From NCBI GenBank assembly GCA_004297825.1, contig SCSX01000068.1:122462-186461 (forward strand): 64,000 nucleotides of DNA, in the 5' to 3' direction. The position numbers and the translations under genes were made by a program. Positions 27,384-37,190 of this stretch are shown here, piece by piece. This DNA is from Spirochaetota bacterium (lineage in GTDB: Bacteria; Spirochaetota; UBA4802; UBA5368). The notes below the pieces were generated by a model. The model was not told the origin of the DNA and ran no database searches. It saw only the letters and a program-made list of their open reading frames with translations. The number at the start of each line of letters is the position of its first letter. Within the stretch, counting starts at the first letter, position 1.

Positions 27384-27788
27384 ATGAGCATTACGACGAT
27401 CGCCGTACTTGAATTTATTTTCGCCGCCGGGATTGCGGGTTTCTGGGTTTATTTCTTTCTTGTTGAGAACAAAAATCCGGAAAAATCACAAGTCTACCTT
27501 GGCTTCGAAAGGTCTTTCCCGCTGCCGGATCTGGGTTACCTCGTCCCGGTGCTTCTCGCTGCCGGCTATGGCCTGCTTAACAACCATCACTTCGGTTACA
27601 TACTAACCATAACCGCGGGCGGCGGGCTCATTTTTCTCGGGCTGGTCGATATCGGCTTTAATGCTCAGAATAAAGGCTACTCCTCTAATATCGGCGATAC
27701 CATAATGAATCTGTTTATCAACCTGGCCTGTGTGATCATGGGGCCCGTTTTCATTATCAATATTTCCAGGTATATTGCTATTAACTAG
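27384..27788 (+). CDS. Small integral membrane protein, DUF6790-like, unknown
   Basis: 134 residues with four predicted membrane helices: 5–26, 48–64, 71–90 and 105–128. The loop after helix 1 carries ENKNPEKSQVYLGFERSF; the rest is short loops. The overall pattern recalls small four-helix membrane proteins of unknown role; the exact family name is uncertain. AAAGGGG lies just before the ATG. Transcribed alone and bounded on both sides by hairpin terminators. Confidence 0.65.
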   Translation: MSITTIAVLEFIFAAGIAGFWVYFFLVENKNPEKSQVYLGFERSFPLPDLGYLVPVLLAAGYGLLNNHHFGYILTITAGGGLIFLGLVDIGFNAQNKGYSSNIGDTIMNLFINLACVIMGPVFIINISRYIAIN

Positions 27789-27803
27789 CGTATCCCCGCA
27801 CAC

Positions 27804-27837
27804 ACGAAGGGCGCGGATCTAAATCCGCGCCCTTCGT
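27804..27837. terminator. Bidirectional hairpin between convergent genes
   Basis: Near-perfect inverted repeat with 15-base arms (ACGAAGGGCGCGGAT and its complement) around CTAA, midway between the stop of the membrane-protein gene and the stop of the acyl-CoA ligase gene. There is no long T run, so it ends transcription from both sides by stem strength, or protects 3' ends. Confidence 0.7.
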
Positions 27838-27866
27838 TGCGTATATAATTACGGGCCTGGTAACGA

Positions 27867-29663
27867 TCAGCCCTTGTACGCCGCCTCGATGAGGTCCGCG
27901 TATTTCTGGACGACCACGCGGCGCTTGAGCTTCATGGTCTGGGTGAGCATACCGTTATCGAGCGTGAAGTTTTCAGGAATATATACGAACCTCTTGGGTA
28001 TCTCGTATCCGCCATACTTGCCTTTGAGAGAAGCGACGATCTCGGACGAGATCATGTCCTGGACCTCTTTCTTCCCGATGATCTCCTGCGGGGTCCCGGT
28101 CATGCCCTTCTCCTTCGCCCAGCGCTCGAGCACCACGAAATCCGGGACGATGAGCCCGATCGTATTGCGCCTGTTCTCCCCGTAGACCATCACGTTCTCG
28201 ACGAACTGGTTGAGCTGGATGTCCTGCTCCATGGACGCGGGGAACACGAACTTGCCGTTTTCAAGCTTGAACTGCTCCTTGATGCGGCCCGTGATATAGA
28301 GGAACCCGTCATCGTCCAGCCGACCGCGGTCGCCCGTGCGCACGCCCCCGTCCGGGGTCAGGATTTCTTTCGTCTGGTCCGGTTTGTTGTGATAACCCTT
28401 CATCACGTTGGGGCCGTAGATAATTATCTCCCCGTCCGACGCCCCTTCCTCGACCACGGATTTGTCGATCACGATGCGCACCTTTTCGATCGCTTTTCCC
28501 ACACTTCCGATCTTATAGGCGTAGGACGCGTTCATGGTCGCCGCGGGAGAGGTTTCGCTCATGCCGTAGCAGTCGTAGCAGGGTATGCCGACATCGAAGA
28601 AGAAATGCGCGATATCGACGGTCATCGCGGCGCTCGCGGTCATGGCGCCCTTGAGCCTGCCGCCGAATCGCTCGCGGATCTTGGAGAACACCAGCTTGTC
28701 TCCAATCCTGAATTTCAGGTTGGTGAAAAAGCTCGACGTGCCCCGCTCAGCCAGCGCGCGGCGCTTCTTGCCGGCGTTCACGGCCATCACGAAAAGGGCC
28801 TTTTTGAGCCCGCCCTCGTGGTTCATGCGGGTCCAGATGCCGTCGTATATCTTGTTGAACACCCGCGGCACCGCGATCAGGAAGGTAGGCCGTACCTTCG
28901 CGATGTCATCGCCCAGGGTCGCGGTGCTCTCCATGAAGCCTATCGACCCCCCGAAATAGATGACCGAGTAAAGCTCGGCGGTCTGCCCGTACGAATGGGC
29001 CCAGGGAAGAATGGAGAGGGTGACGTCGCCCTTGCCCAGCTCCGGGTACGCCTTCCGGCCGGCGTGCGAATTGCTGGAAATGTTGCCGTGCGAAAGGAGC
29101 ACGCCCTTGGGATCGCCCGTCGTGCCCGAGGTATAGATGAGCACTGCGATTTCGTCGGGAACGGGACGGTAGGCCTGGACCGGGTTCGCCTCGCCCAGCT
29201 TCTCCAGCGCCGCCATCGAATTTTCGCCCTCGGCTTCGATGATGTAGATGTGCTTGAGCGTGGGGATTTCTTTCGTAAAGTGCTTCACCTTTTCATAAAT
29301 CTCGGGCTTGGAGACGAAGAGCAGCTTCACGCCCGAATCGGCGATAATGTACTGCCATATCTTGACGAGCTCCGCCTCGTACATGGGTACGTATCGGCCC
29401 CCCACGCCGTATGCCGCGAAGGCTACGATGGGCCATTCGGTGCGGTTGTTGGCGATGATCCCCACCGCGTCCCCCTTGCCGATGCCGAGCTTCGCGAGCC
29501 CCCCGCGCAGGTTGTCGACGCGGCGTCCTACTTCACCGTAGGTGACCCACTCGTATACGCCCTGCGTGTTCTTCGTGCCGAACAGGGGAAGATCGGAATA
29601 ATGCTTTACGCCGTATTCGATAAATTCGACCAGGTTATCGGGTTTTTCGAGTTCGTACTTCAT
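27867..29663 (-). CDS. Long-chain acyl-CoA ligase (AMP-forming)
   Basis: 598 residues of the ANL superfamily, FAA1/ACSL type. Phosphate loop TSGTTGDPKGVLLSHGN, adenylate motif YGMSETSPAATMN, hinge TGDRGRLDDDGFLYITGR and the ACSL-type EQFKLENGKFV after it. Activates fatty acids to acyl-AMP and then acyl-CoA, at the membrane face. The C-terminal catalytic Lys is in LTQTMKLKRR. Single gene, terminated by the shared hairpin. A second, FadD-type ligase lies at 43917–45608, so the cell can draw on at least two activating enzymes. Confidence 0.92.
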   Translation of the reverse strand: MKYELEKPDNLVEFIEYGVKHYSDLPLFGTKNTQGVYEWVTYGEVGRRVDNLRGGLAKLGIGKGDAVGIIANNRTEWPIVAFAAYGVGGRYVPMYEAELVKIWQYIIADSGVKLLFVSKPEIYEKVKHFTKEIPTLKHIYIIEAEGENSMAALEKLGEANPVQAYRPVPDEIAVLIYTSGTTGDPKGVLLSHGNISSNSHAGRKAYPELGKGDVTLSILPWAHSYGQTAELYSVIYFGGSIGFMESTATLGDDIAKVRPTFLIAVPRVFNKIYDGIWTRMNHEGGLKKALFVMAVNAGKKRRALAERGTSSFFTNLKFRIGDKLVFSKIRERFGGRLKGAMTASAAMTVDIAHFFFDVGIPCYDCYGMSETSPAATMNASYAYKIGSVGKAIEKVRIVIDKSVVEEGASDGEIIIYGPNVMKGYHNKPDQTKEILTPDGGVRTGDRGRLDDDGFLYITGRIKEQFKLENGKFVFPASMEQDIQLNQFVENVMVYGENRRNTIGLIVPDFVVLERWAKEKGMTGTPQEIIGKKEVQDMISSEIVASLKGKYGGYEIPKRFVYIPENFTLDNGMLTQTMKLKRRVVVQKYADLIEAAYKG

Positions 29664-29965
29664 GTGAGCCTCCTGCCGTAGAGTGGGTTATTCACATACC
29701 GTGCCGCCGGCGTCCTGGGGTTATGCCGGCAGTCGCCAATGCGCATTGTAATCCGGACGGACTGTCTGGTATCATGGATAAACAGCGCCCCCTGTGCGTC
29801 AATTGTTTCTCGGCGCGGGCACGAAATTTTTAAGCGCGGCCGGGCAGCGTGTATCAATCCGGGGACTTACGGTAGTATACTACGATATGGTTAATGATTG
29901 GCTATTAACTCATCCCGATTCGATGGTGCGCATGATGGATTATTCAAAACAGGAATAAAATCCAT
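29664..29965. other. Intergenic region upstream of the DUF3015 operon
   Basis: About 300 bases between divergent transcription units. The right end leads into the consensus promoter at 29966. I see no repeat, RNA gene or credible open frame; short frames on the minus strand have no ribosome site. Confidence 0.4.
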
Positions 29966-29994
29966 TTGACAAGGGGCGCCGGCGCCTTTATCAT
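29966..29994 (+). promoter_or_regulatory. Sigma-70 promoter of the DUF3015–DUF4105–hslO operon
   Basis: TTGACA (29966–29971), 17-base spacer, TATCAT (29989–29994). The spacer contains the palindrome GGCGCCGGCGCC, a possible operator. The leader is short and ends in AGGAGG before the ATG at 30028. Confidence 0.75.
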
Positions 29995-30027
29995 TTCTTC
30001 GAATTCAAATCAAATCAGGAGGTTTTC

Positions 30028-30474
30028 ATGAAAAAGTTTTTAGTAGCCGTGGTCGCATGCTTGATGGTTTTCGCAGTTGCCGAAGTGTACGCAAACAACG
30101 CGGGATGTGGTTTTGGAACCGCAATTATGCAGGGCAAGCAGGGCAAGGTTTTCGAGGTTCTCGCAGTCACCACTAATGGAACGTCCGCGAGCAGCACCTT
30201 CGCTATAACGACCGGGTCATCCGGCTATAAGGAAGGCGCGGTGATAGGCGTGAACATGGTCGACGTGTATGTCGCCGAGAACATGGACAGCCTCGCAACC
30301 GACATCGCTGCAGGACGCGGCGAGTATGTCGACACGCTTGCGCACCTCATGAAGGTCGAGAACAAGGACGCCTTCAAGGACATGCTGCACAAGAATTTCA
30401 ACAAGATCTACAGCTCCAAGGACATCACCTCGAAACAGGTTGTTGCGAACATCCGCGACCTCCAGAACAGCTAG
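30028..30474 (+). CDS. DUF3015 family periplasmic protein
   Basis: 148 residues. Sec signal MKKFLVAVVACLMVFAVAEV with cleavage near VYA-NNA. The mature protein starts NNAGCGFGTAIMQGKQGKVF and continues TTSGYKEG-like to VYVAENMDSLATDIAAGRGE and LAHLMKV, the DUF3015 pattern. The family is a single small domain of unknown function found near DUF4105 proteins. Preceded by AGGAGG. The next gene begins 2 bases after its stop with a GTG, so the two are coupled. Confidence 0.85.
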   Translation: MKKFLVAVVACLMVFAVAEVYANNAGCGFGTAIMQGKQGKVFEVLAVTTNGTSASSTFAITTGSSGYKEGAVIGVNMVDVYVAENMDSLATDIAAGRGEYVDTLAHLMKVENKDAFKDMLHKNFNKIYSSKDITSKQVVANIRDLQNS

Positions 30475-30476
30475 GC

Positions 30477-32417
30477 GTGACATTTTTCCGCATCTTTAAA
30501 TGCGTCGGGTACGGCCTCACGGCCGTACCTTTCTTATTGTTATGCGCGGCGTCGATTCTCCTTACATCCGGACAAAGCCCTGCTGCGGAGAGAGCCCCCG
30601 CGGATGAAGCTTATGTTGCCGGCCTCATCGACCGGGCAGCGCGGGAGCGGCTTCACGAAGATCCCTACTGGCACGCGATCCTGCATTACAAGAAGGGCGT
30701 GTTCGGATTCACCAGTCTCGTGGACGACCCGGCGTTCTTTTTCGCGAAGGACGGGAAGCACGATCCCTCGGAAGAACTGAAGGAAACAATCCGCGCGTTT
30801 TTCAGGGAGCCCATTGAGGGCACGATACACCCTGCCGCGAAATACCCCGCCAGGCTCAAGTGGCTCTCCGACAAGCTGGAGATAGATCCCGCCGCGCTGC
30901 CCTTCGACGGGGAGGCCCGGTTCCGGGAGTTTTACAAGGAGGTTAACCCGTCCAGGATCATCCTGGTATTCCCGGCGGGATTCATGAACAGTCCCGCATC
31001 CATGTTCGGGCACACCCTCCTTGTCATCGAATCCGGCGGCGGGAACCGCCTGATCGCCCGCGCGGCGAATTACGCCGCGCTCACCGATGAAACCTTCGGC
31101 CCGATATTCGCCTTCAGGGGCCTGTTCGGGTTGTACAAGGGATACTTTTCATTCCTGCCCTATTACCAGAAGATACGCGAATACGGGGACGGCGAGATGC
31201 GCGATATGTGGGAATACGAGCTCGACATGTCGCCCCGCGACATGGAGCTCATGCTCCGTCACATCGTGGAGATGGAAGACATATCATCCGAGTACTATTT
31301 CATCGACGAGAATTGTTCCTATAACCTGCTCTACCTCGTCGAGGCGGCGCGCCCGGAAACCCGGCTCACGGATGCATTCGGCATAGGCGTCGAACCGATC
31401 GACACGCTCCGCGTCGCCCGCGACCGCGGGCTCGTCAGGTCGCTGGCGTACCGTCCGTCGCTCTATTCGAAGATCAACCACCTGCGCGCGAAATTGACGG
31501 CCCCCCACAGCGACCTGGCCCTGGCCATCTGCAAGGGGGGCGCTCCCGTTTCGAGCCTGGACGGCATACCCGCATCCGAAGAGGAGAAAATCATCATCTG
31601 CGACCTGAGCGCCGACTATCTCAAATTCATGGCGATCAAGGGCTCCCTCACCGAACAGGAATACCGCGAGCGTTTCCTGGCGGTGCTCCAGAAACGAAAC
31701 AGCTACGCCACGCTCGACACGACGGTGGATATCCGCGTCCCCTCAAAGCCCGAGGAATCCCACGGGTCCCGTCGAATAGGGTTCGAATCCGGGATGGCCC
31801 GGTCGGGCGCGTATTCCGCGATCTCGTACCGGCAGACCTGCCACGAGCTGATGGACCCGGACGAGGGATACAACCGAAATTCCCAGATCGTGTTCGGGAA
31901 CGTCTCGGGCCGATACTACTACGAAGACAAGCTGTTCCTGCTCCAGGGGTTCGATATCATCAATCTCACCTCCCTTCCCGCGTCCGATTCCTATTTTTTC
32001 GGCGCATGTTACGATTTCAGGACGGGCCTCGAGCGGAACCTCTGGCACGACGGAAAAGAATACCTGTCCTACCGCGTCAAGGGCGCGACCGGTCTCTCGA
32101 CCCTGTTGGGAAGCCATTTCCAGACATACGCCTTCGCGGGCGTCCGTTCATGGTTCGCCCCGGTCTATGACCACGGCACCGATCTCGAGCTTGGCGGAGA
32201 ATGGGGGCTTTTCACCTGGCTGGGCCCGTGGAAGAGCCACCTGTTCGCACAGTATTACCGCGCCCCTGTCGGGTATTCCCATACCGCGCTCACCGCGGGG
32301 GCGTCCGAACGGCTCAAGATCACGAACGCCTACTCGCTCGTGGCGGAATACCGCTACAATTCGATCTTCTCGTTCCAATTTCACGAGCTTTCCCTTCGCC
32401 TGAATTATTATTACTAG
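30477..32417 (+). CDS. DUF4105 (Lnb-type) outer-membrane-associated protein
   Basis: 646 residues from GTG 30477, which gives a clean signal peptide (FLLLCAASILLTSGQSPAAE); no ATG is available in that stretch. The DUF4105 domain shows GFMNSPASMFGHTLLVIE, with the conserved His, and FIDENCSYNLLYLVEAARP, with the conserved Cys; these may form a thiol active site of papain-like type. The C-terminal ~230 residues alternate aromatic beta strands and end in YYY, as an outer-membrane barrel does. DUF3015 and DUF4105 genes are often neighbours, so they probably form one envelope system. hslO follows after 12 bases. Confidence 0.82.
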   Translation: MTFFRIFKCVGYGLTAVPFLLLCAASILLTSGQSPAAERAPADEAYVAGLIDRAARERLHEDPYWHAILHYKKGVFGFTSLVDDPAFFFAKDGKHDPSEELKETIRAFFREPIEGTIHPAAKYPARLKWLSDKLEIDPAALPFDGEARFREFYKEVNPSRIILVFPAGFMNSPASMFGHTLLVIESGGGNRLIARAANYAALTDETFGPIFAFRGLFGLYKGYFSFLPYYQKIREYGDGEMRDMWEYELDMSPRDMELMLRHIVEMEDISSEYYFIDENCSYNLLYLVEAARPETRLTDAFGIGVEPIDTLRVARDRGLVRSLAYRPSLYSKINHLRAKLTAPHSDLALAICKGGAPVSSLDGIPASEEEKIIICDLSADYLKFMAIKGSLTEQEYRERFLAVLQKRNSYATLDTTVDIRVPSKPEESHGSRRIGFESGMARSGAYSAISYRQTCHELMDPDEGYNRNSQIVFGNVSGRYYYEDKLFLLQGFDIINLTSLPASDSYFFGACYDFRTGLERNLWHDGKEYLSYRVKGATGLSTLLGSHFQTYAFAGVRSWFAPVYDHGTDLELGGEWGLFTWLGPWKSHLFAQYYRAPVGYSHTALTAGASERLKITNAYSLVAEYRYNSIFSFQFHELSLRLNYYY

Positions 32418-32429
32418 GGACGGATACAC

Positions 32430-33323
32430 ATGAATGAAGATTTTATCGCGCGCATGCTGTGTGACGACCTGAACGTGCGCGCCTGCGCCGCGATCACCCT
32501 GGGAATCTCGAACGGGCTCGCACGGATGCACGGCGCGACCCCCGCCGCCGCGCTCGCCCTTTCGCGCACGGCGACCGCGGCCGCGCTCATGAGCGCGACC
32601 CTGAAACCCGGCTCCGACCAGACCGTGAGCGTGCGCATTTCGGGGACCGGGCCCATCCGCGAGATCCACGTCCAGGCGGACGCGAAGGGTCATCTCCGCG
32701 GTTACGCGGGCAACCCGGGCGCCCATTCCGATCTTTCCGTTTCCGGTTTGAGCATCTCCGGGCTTATAGGCGCGGGGACGCTTACGGTGATCAAGGACCT
32801 GGGACTCAAGGAACCCTATTCGAGCGTGCAGCCGCTCGTGCGCGGCGAGGTCGCGCACGACATCGCGCACTACCTCACGTTCTCGGAACAGGTTCCCTCG
32901 GCGCTCATAATAGGCACGGCGCTCGAGCCGGACGGCGCCTTCTCCGCATCGGGGGGCATCCTCATCCAGGGGCTCCCGGGAACCGCCCCGGAGGCGCTCG
33001 TTACAATCGAAGAAAATATCGGCGCCATGAAAACGTCTTTAGGAGAGCGGCTCAGGCAGGGGGCCGATATTTACACGGTGACGGGCGAACTCCTGGGCGA
33101 CCGCGCGCTCGAGCTGCTGGAATCGTCGAAGCTGGAGCTCGCGTGCCGGTGCAACCGGGAACTGCTCGCGCGCATCATCGTGGGGCTCCCGGCGCACGAG
33201 ATCGAAGACCTTCTCCGGCGCGACCGCGGGATCGAGCTCACCTGCACGTTCTGCACGACCCGCTACCGTTTCGACGAGCGGGAGGTCCGCACGCTGATGA
33301 GCGCGGGAAACCGGGTCCCGTAA
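32430..33323 (+). CDS. hslO: Redox-regulated chaperone Hsp33
   Basis: 297 residues, the full length of the family. The N-terminal holdase domain includes ISGTGPIREIHVQADAKG and VTIEENIGA. The C-terminal zinc switch is present: CRC near residue 235 and CTFC near 275, the CxC–X~30–CxxC set that releases zinc and unfolds on oxidation. Prevents aggregation during oxidative or bleach stress. As last gene of the DUF3015–DUF4105 transcript it may tie that envelope pair to stress. An SD-like GGGAC stands upstream of the ATG. Confidence 0.95.
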   Translation: MNEDFIARMLCDDLNVRACAAITLGISNGLARMHGATPAAALALSRTATAAALMSATLKPGSDQTVSVRISGTGPIREIHVQADAKGHLRGYAGNPGAHSDLSVSGLSISGLIGAGTLTVIKDLGLKEPYSSVQPLVRGEVAHDIAHYLTFSEQVPSALIIGTALEPDGAFSASGGILIQGLPGTAPEALVTIEENIGAMKTSLGERLRQGADIYTVTGELLGDRALELLESSKLELACRCNRELLARIIVGLPAHEIEDLLRRDRGIELTCTFCTTRYRFDEREVRTLMSAGNRVP

Positions 33324-33408
33324 ATTAAAAAATTGTTTCTTCACGGGGCCCGCGTGTGCGAGAATGGCATTACCGTCACGCGGCGGCGCGCACTGGAGGT
33401 GAGCCGAG

Positions 33409-35262
33409 GTGGAAGAAAAATATTTCCCTGAAAAATACGCGGAACCGGGTCGGGTGCTCGATCTCATCAAGCCGGGCAACCGCGTATACCTGAGCAGCGG
33501 CCCCGCCATCCCCGCGAGGATCGCGCAGGAGATCGTTAAGTCCGACAAGAAAAACCTCCTGGACCTGGAGCTCGTCCAGCTTATCACCCTGGGCGATTAC
33601 ATCCCGAACGACGCCTCGTTCAACTACAAGTTCAGACTCAAGACCTTCAACACGGGGGAGAGCATCAGCAAGGCGATCAGCGAAGGGCGCGTGGACTTCA
33701 TACCGGCGAACCTCATCGAGATCCCGTTCATACTCGCCAGCGGCGCTATCGGCATCGACGTCGCCGTCGTGCAGACGTCGCCCCCCGACCGGTACGGATT
33801 CCTCAACCTGGGCATCGCGATCGACGTCGCGAACATCGCGATCAAGAACGCCGACATCGTCGTCGCGGAGGTGAACCCTCACGTGCCGCACACCTACGGC
33901 GAGACGACCATCCATATCGACCAGGTGAACTATCTCGTGGAGAGCTCCATCCCCCTCCTCGAGCGCGCACGCAAGCCATTCGACGCGGTCATGGACCGGA
34001 TCGGCTGGCATATATCGAACATCATCGAGGACGAATCCACCGTGGTCCTGCACGCGGGCCGGTTGTTCGACGCGATCGCGCACAACCTGCTTTCAAAGAA
34101 GAGGCTGGGCGTCTATACACACGTCATCTCCGACTGGGTCATGGACCTCCTGGAGGCGGGCGCGATCTCCTTCGAACGCAGTCGGTTCCACGGCGGCATG
34201 GTGAACACCAGCTACTGTTACGGGACCAGGAGGCTGTACGAATTCGTGGACCGCAATCCCGTGTTCGAATTCCACCCGCTGGCCCGGCTCGTCAATCCGT
34301 ACGTCGTGGCGCGGATCAATCGCCTGGTGAGCATCATGAACGTAAAGCGCATCGACGTCACGGGCGAATCGGTAATCTTCCATTCGGGCGACAACCTGCT
34401 TTCGGGATACGAGAGCAAGCTCAACTTCGCGATCGGGGCCGCATTCTCGAAGGGCGGGAAGGCGGTCGTCGCCCTCCAGTCGGTCGACACGGAAGGCCGG
34501 AGCAACATCGTGATTCATCACGGCGAGGATGCGGACCGCGTGCGCGCCACGCTGGGTGCGGCGCGCTACGTGGTGACCGAGTACGGCGTGGCGAACCTCT
34601 TCGGGCGCTCCATCCGGGAGCGGGTGCTCGCAATGATCGAGATCGCCCATCCCGACCACCGGGAGGCGCTCCTGGACCAGGCCAAGTCCCGGGGCTACGC
34701 CTATCCCGACCAGATTTACGTAAGGGCCAACGCGGTCAACTACCCGGCGGAGCTCGAAACGGTGAAGACATTCAAGGAGGGGCTGGAGGTGAAATTCCGG
34801 CCCATCAAGCCGTCGGACGAGGACATGATGCGCCGCCTCTTCTACGAGTTCTCCGACGAGTCCAAGTACCTGCGCTATTTCGCGAAGATACCCTTCATGC
34901 CGCACCGCGAGATGCAGAAATACGTGAGCGTCGACTACACCGCGACGGTCTCGATCGTGGGCGTGGTCTCGCACGACCGCACCGAGCGCATCATCGCCGA
35001 GGCGCGTTACTCGTACGACCCGCACGAAAAGATGCACGAGATGGCGTTCCTTGTGGATGAGGAATACGGGGGCAGGGGTATCGCCACCTTCCTGGCGAAT
35101 TACCTCATACGCATCGCGCGGGCGCGCGGGATCACGAAACTGTGCGCAAACGTGCTCTCGCAGAACGACAAGATGCTCAAGGTTTTCCAGAATTGCGAGG
35201 TGAAGCCCGAATCGCGCGTATCCAGCGGCGTGATCGAGCTGAAATTCAACCTGGCGTCATGA
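33409..35262 (+). CDS. Acetyl-CoA hydrolase/4-hydroxybutyrate CoA-transferase fused to GNAT acetyltransferase
   Basis: 617 residues starting at GTG with GGAGG 9 bases upstream. Residues ~1–450 are a class I CoA-transferase (SGPAIPARIAQEIV, NPHVPHTYGETTIHIDQVNY, the glycine-rich FRSKGGKA-like stretch FSKGGKAVVALQS, and TEYGVANLFGRSIRER). Residues ~465–610 are a GNAT domain with VKFRPIKPSDEDMMRRLFYE and EYGGRGIATFLANYLI, the acetyl-CoA pyrophosphate loop. This fusion recurs in anaerobes, where it handles acetyl-CoA/4-hydroxybutyryl-CoA exchange; the GNAT part may regulate by Lys acetylation. Its stop overlaps the convergent thyX stop. Confidence 0.9.
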   Translation: MEEKYFPEKYAEPGRVLDLIKPGNRVYLSSGPAIPARIAQEIVKSDKKNLLDLELVQLITLGDYIPNDASFNYKFRLKTFNTGESISKAISEGRVDFIPANLIEIPFILASGAIGIDVAVVQTSPPDRYGFLNLGIAIDVANIAIKNADIVVAEVNPHVPHTYGETTIHIDQVNYLVESSIPLLERARKPFDAVMDRIGWHISNIIEDESTVVLHAGRLFDAIAHNLLSKKRLGVYTHVISDWVMDLLEAGAISFERSRFHGGMVNTSYCYGTRRLYEFVDRNPVFEFHPLARLVNPYVVARINRLVSIMNVKRIDVTGESVIFHSGDNLLSGYESKLNFAIGAAFSKGGKAVVALQSVDTEGRSNIVIHHGEDADRVRATLGAARYVVTEYGVANLFGRSIRERVLAMIEIAHPDHREALLDQAKSRGYAYPDQIYVRANAVNYPAELETVKTFKEGLEVKFRPIKPSDEDMMRRLFYEFSDESKYLRYFAKIPFMPHREMQKYVSVDYTATVSIVGVVSHDRTERIIAEARYSYDPHEKMHEMAFLVDEEYGGRGIATFLANYLIRIARARGITKLCANVLSQNDKMLKVFQNCEVKPESRVSSGVIELKFNLAS

Positions 35263-35898
35263 GGCCAGGTCCGAATGCGCCGTGCGCCCCGCCTCATCGA
35301 TGACGAAATCCCCGAAGACCGACGGCGCCTCGGCCTGCATGATGCGCAGCATTTCGAGCGCCACCCCGCGAATCTCCCACTGGGCCGCGCGATCGCAGCG
35401 CAGCGCGAAGATATGGCGCAGTTCCCTGAAGTTCGCGGAAAACACGATCTGGCTTTCGAGCGCGTTCGGGAGCACGAAGCGCGCGTCCTCCTTCTTCACC
35501 CCCAGCTCCCTCAGGCTGATATACGCCTTGCGGGCCGATTCGATGAAATCCCGGTATATGGCCGCCGCGTCGGCGTGCGCGGCGATGTCGGGGGGAATGA
35601 TGTAGTTGAATTCGCTCTCGGTGACGTAACGCTGGGACTGCTGGGAAAAACTCGCCACGCGGTGGCGCACCAACTGGTGGGTGAATGCGCGCGAGGCCCC
35701 CATGATGCGGAAGCTTGCCGATGCGTGCTCCAGTATGGAATGATGCCCGCTGCGGATGCATCGGCGAATGAAGCCCTGCCCGCTGTTCTCGTCGATCCTG
35801 TCGAGGGAGAGATAGCAGGTCCTCCCGGCCTCCTCGATGAGCTTTTCGGCCCGCGGGGTCACCGCGAGCAACGTGACTTCCGGTTTCGTGAATTCCAC
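35257..35898 (-). CDS. thyX: FAD-dependent thymidylate synthase
   Basis: 213 residues from GTG 35898, preceded by GGGGAGGG; the ATG at 35985 would add 29 residues unlike the family start and lies before that ribosome site. The family start VTLLAVTPRAEKLIEEAGRT is intact and the ThyX motif is RHRVASFSQQSQRY (RHRxxSxxxxSxR). It methylates dUMP with methylene-THF and FADH2, the route used by many anaerobes. No thyA is in the window. The C-terminus overlaps the neighbour by 6 bases. Confidence 0.95.
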   Translation of the reverse strand: MEFTKPEVTLLAVTPRAEKLIEEAGRTCYLSLDRIDENSGQGFIRRCIRSGHHSILEHASASFRIMGASRAFTHQLVRHRVASFSQQSQRYVTESEFNYIIPPDIAAHADAAAIYRDFIESARKAYISLRELGVKKEDARFVLPNALESQIVFSANFRELRHIFALRCDRAAQWEIRGVALEMLRIMQAEAPSVFGDFVIDEAGRTAHSDLAS

Positions 35899-36095
35899 CG
35901 CACCCTCCCCGGGGCCTGCGTTTCGCGCGCCGCGAGGCGCATCGCAACCCTGGTATTCCGTAACCGGGGAGCGACCGGATGTCAATATAATTAGCGGGGG
36001 GGCAGCCGTCCCGGCGAAAAATATTCTTGATTTCCCTCGTACATAAGGCAGTGCTTTACGGACTGTGATGAATACTACCCCGTACGGAGACTTGT

Positions 36096-37187
36096 GTGAA
36101 TAATAGCGATCAAAGCAGGATATCGAAGCGGGACGAAAAGCTCGTGCGGATACTGGACGGATTGCATGATCCGGGAAAGCGCGCGCTGGTGGAGAAATTC
36201 TGGCGCGTCACCGCGGCCGCGTATTTCTCACACCTTGAAAAAATCGCCGCCCAGGTTGAACACGAAAACCGCGATCCCGACGAGGCCAGTGAAGAGTTCA
36301 TACGCGCCTCCGATGACATGCTCGCGGAGTGCGGACGGATCGAAGTCCTCGTGGACGATCCCGCGGCGATGCAGGCGCTGAAAAGCCTGTTCCGCGAGCG
36401 CGCCATTCCCCTGGCAGCGGGCTCACAGATCGTCAAGCACGCGTTCCTGAAACCGGGCGGCTACGCGGGGGACTACGGGATTATCGAAATAGTGTACGAA
36501 AACCGGCCCCTCTCGAGCGGGTTCGGGCGCTGCATCGACCGGCGGTTCCTCATGGACGATTACGCCCGCGCGGTGCGGGGCCGTAAAAACGCAATGAAGG
36601 AATTTCTCTACGAGTATATCGGGTCGTCAACCCTGCCGCGCATTGAAATTCTCAACCTCGCCTGCGGCTCGTCCAGGGAAATCCTCGAGTTATTCAGGGA
36701 CAGCCCGCCCCAATTCACGGGCCAGGCGGCGTTCACCCTGGTGGACCGCGATCCCGACGCGCTCGCCTTTTCACGCAAGGCGCTCGCGGGCCTTCCCGCG
36801 AACATCACCTTCGAGTTTCTCAATCACAGCGCGTACGAGTATATAAAAGATCCCGATCAGTGCGGCACGGAGCTCCGGGGGAAGGACCTGGTGTATTCGA
36901 TCGGCCTGGCGGATTACCTGCCGGACGATATATTACGGCAGCTCATCCATTTCCTCTTTGACCTGTTGAACGAAGGCGGAAAGCTCGTGATCGCCCACAA
37001 GGATTCAAGAAATTATCGGCCCCTCGCGCCCGACTGGTGGTGCGACTGGACCTTTCACCTCCGGGACGAGGCCGGGGTGCGCGCGCTCATCGAGGCGAGC
37101 GGGGTCCAGGCTTCCCGCGTTTCGGTCATCCGGGAAGAGGAAACGAATATCATCCTGTTTTTCGTATTGGAGAGGTCCGGGAAATAA
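36096..37187 (+). CDS. SAM-dependent methyltransferase, PhcB-like
   Basis: 363 residues from GTG 36096 with GGAGA just before it. N-terminal ~170 residues hold the conserved segment LKPGGYAGDYGIIEIVYENR, known in a family annotated as extracellular-factor (3-hydroxypalmitate methyl ester) biosynthesis. The Rossmann methyltransferase core follows: motif I ILNLACGSSREI, acidic VDRDPDALAF, and later DLVYSIGLADYLPD. The end WWCDWTFHLR and INIIL-like strand close the fold. It is followed after 3 bases by a multispan histidine kinase gene, the same pairing as Ralstonia PhcB/PhcS, so it may make a methyl-ester or similar signal. The product is inferred, not seen. Confidence 0.8.
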   Translation: MNNSDQSRISKRDEKLVRILDGLHDPGKRALVEKFWRVTAAAYFSHLEKIAAQVEHENRDPDEASEEFIRASDDMLAECGRIEVLVDDPAAMQALKSLFRERAIPLAAGSQIVKHAFLKPGGYAGDYGIIEIVYENRPLSSGFGRCIDRRFLMDDYARAVRGRKNAMKEFLYEYIGSSTLPRIEILNLACGSSREILELFRDSPPQFTGQAAFTLVDRDPDALAFSRKALAGLPANITFEFLNHSAYEYIKDPDQCGTELRGKDLVYSIGLADYLPDDILRQLIHFLFDLLNEGGKLVIAHKDSRNYRPLAPDWWCDWTFHLRDEAGVRALIEASGVQASRVSVIREEETNIILFFVLERSGK

Positions 37188-37190
37188 TAG

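Noticed and set aside
35257..35262. Overlapping stop codons of the CoA-transferase and thyX genes within a small palindrome
   Set aside because: A six-base convergent overlap is common in compact genomes and needs no special explanation.
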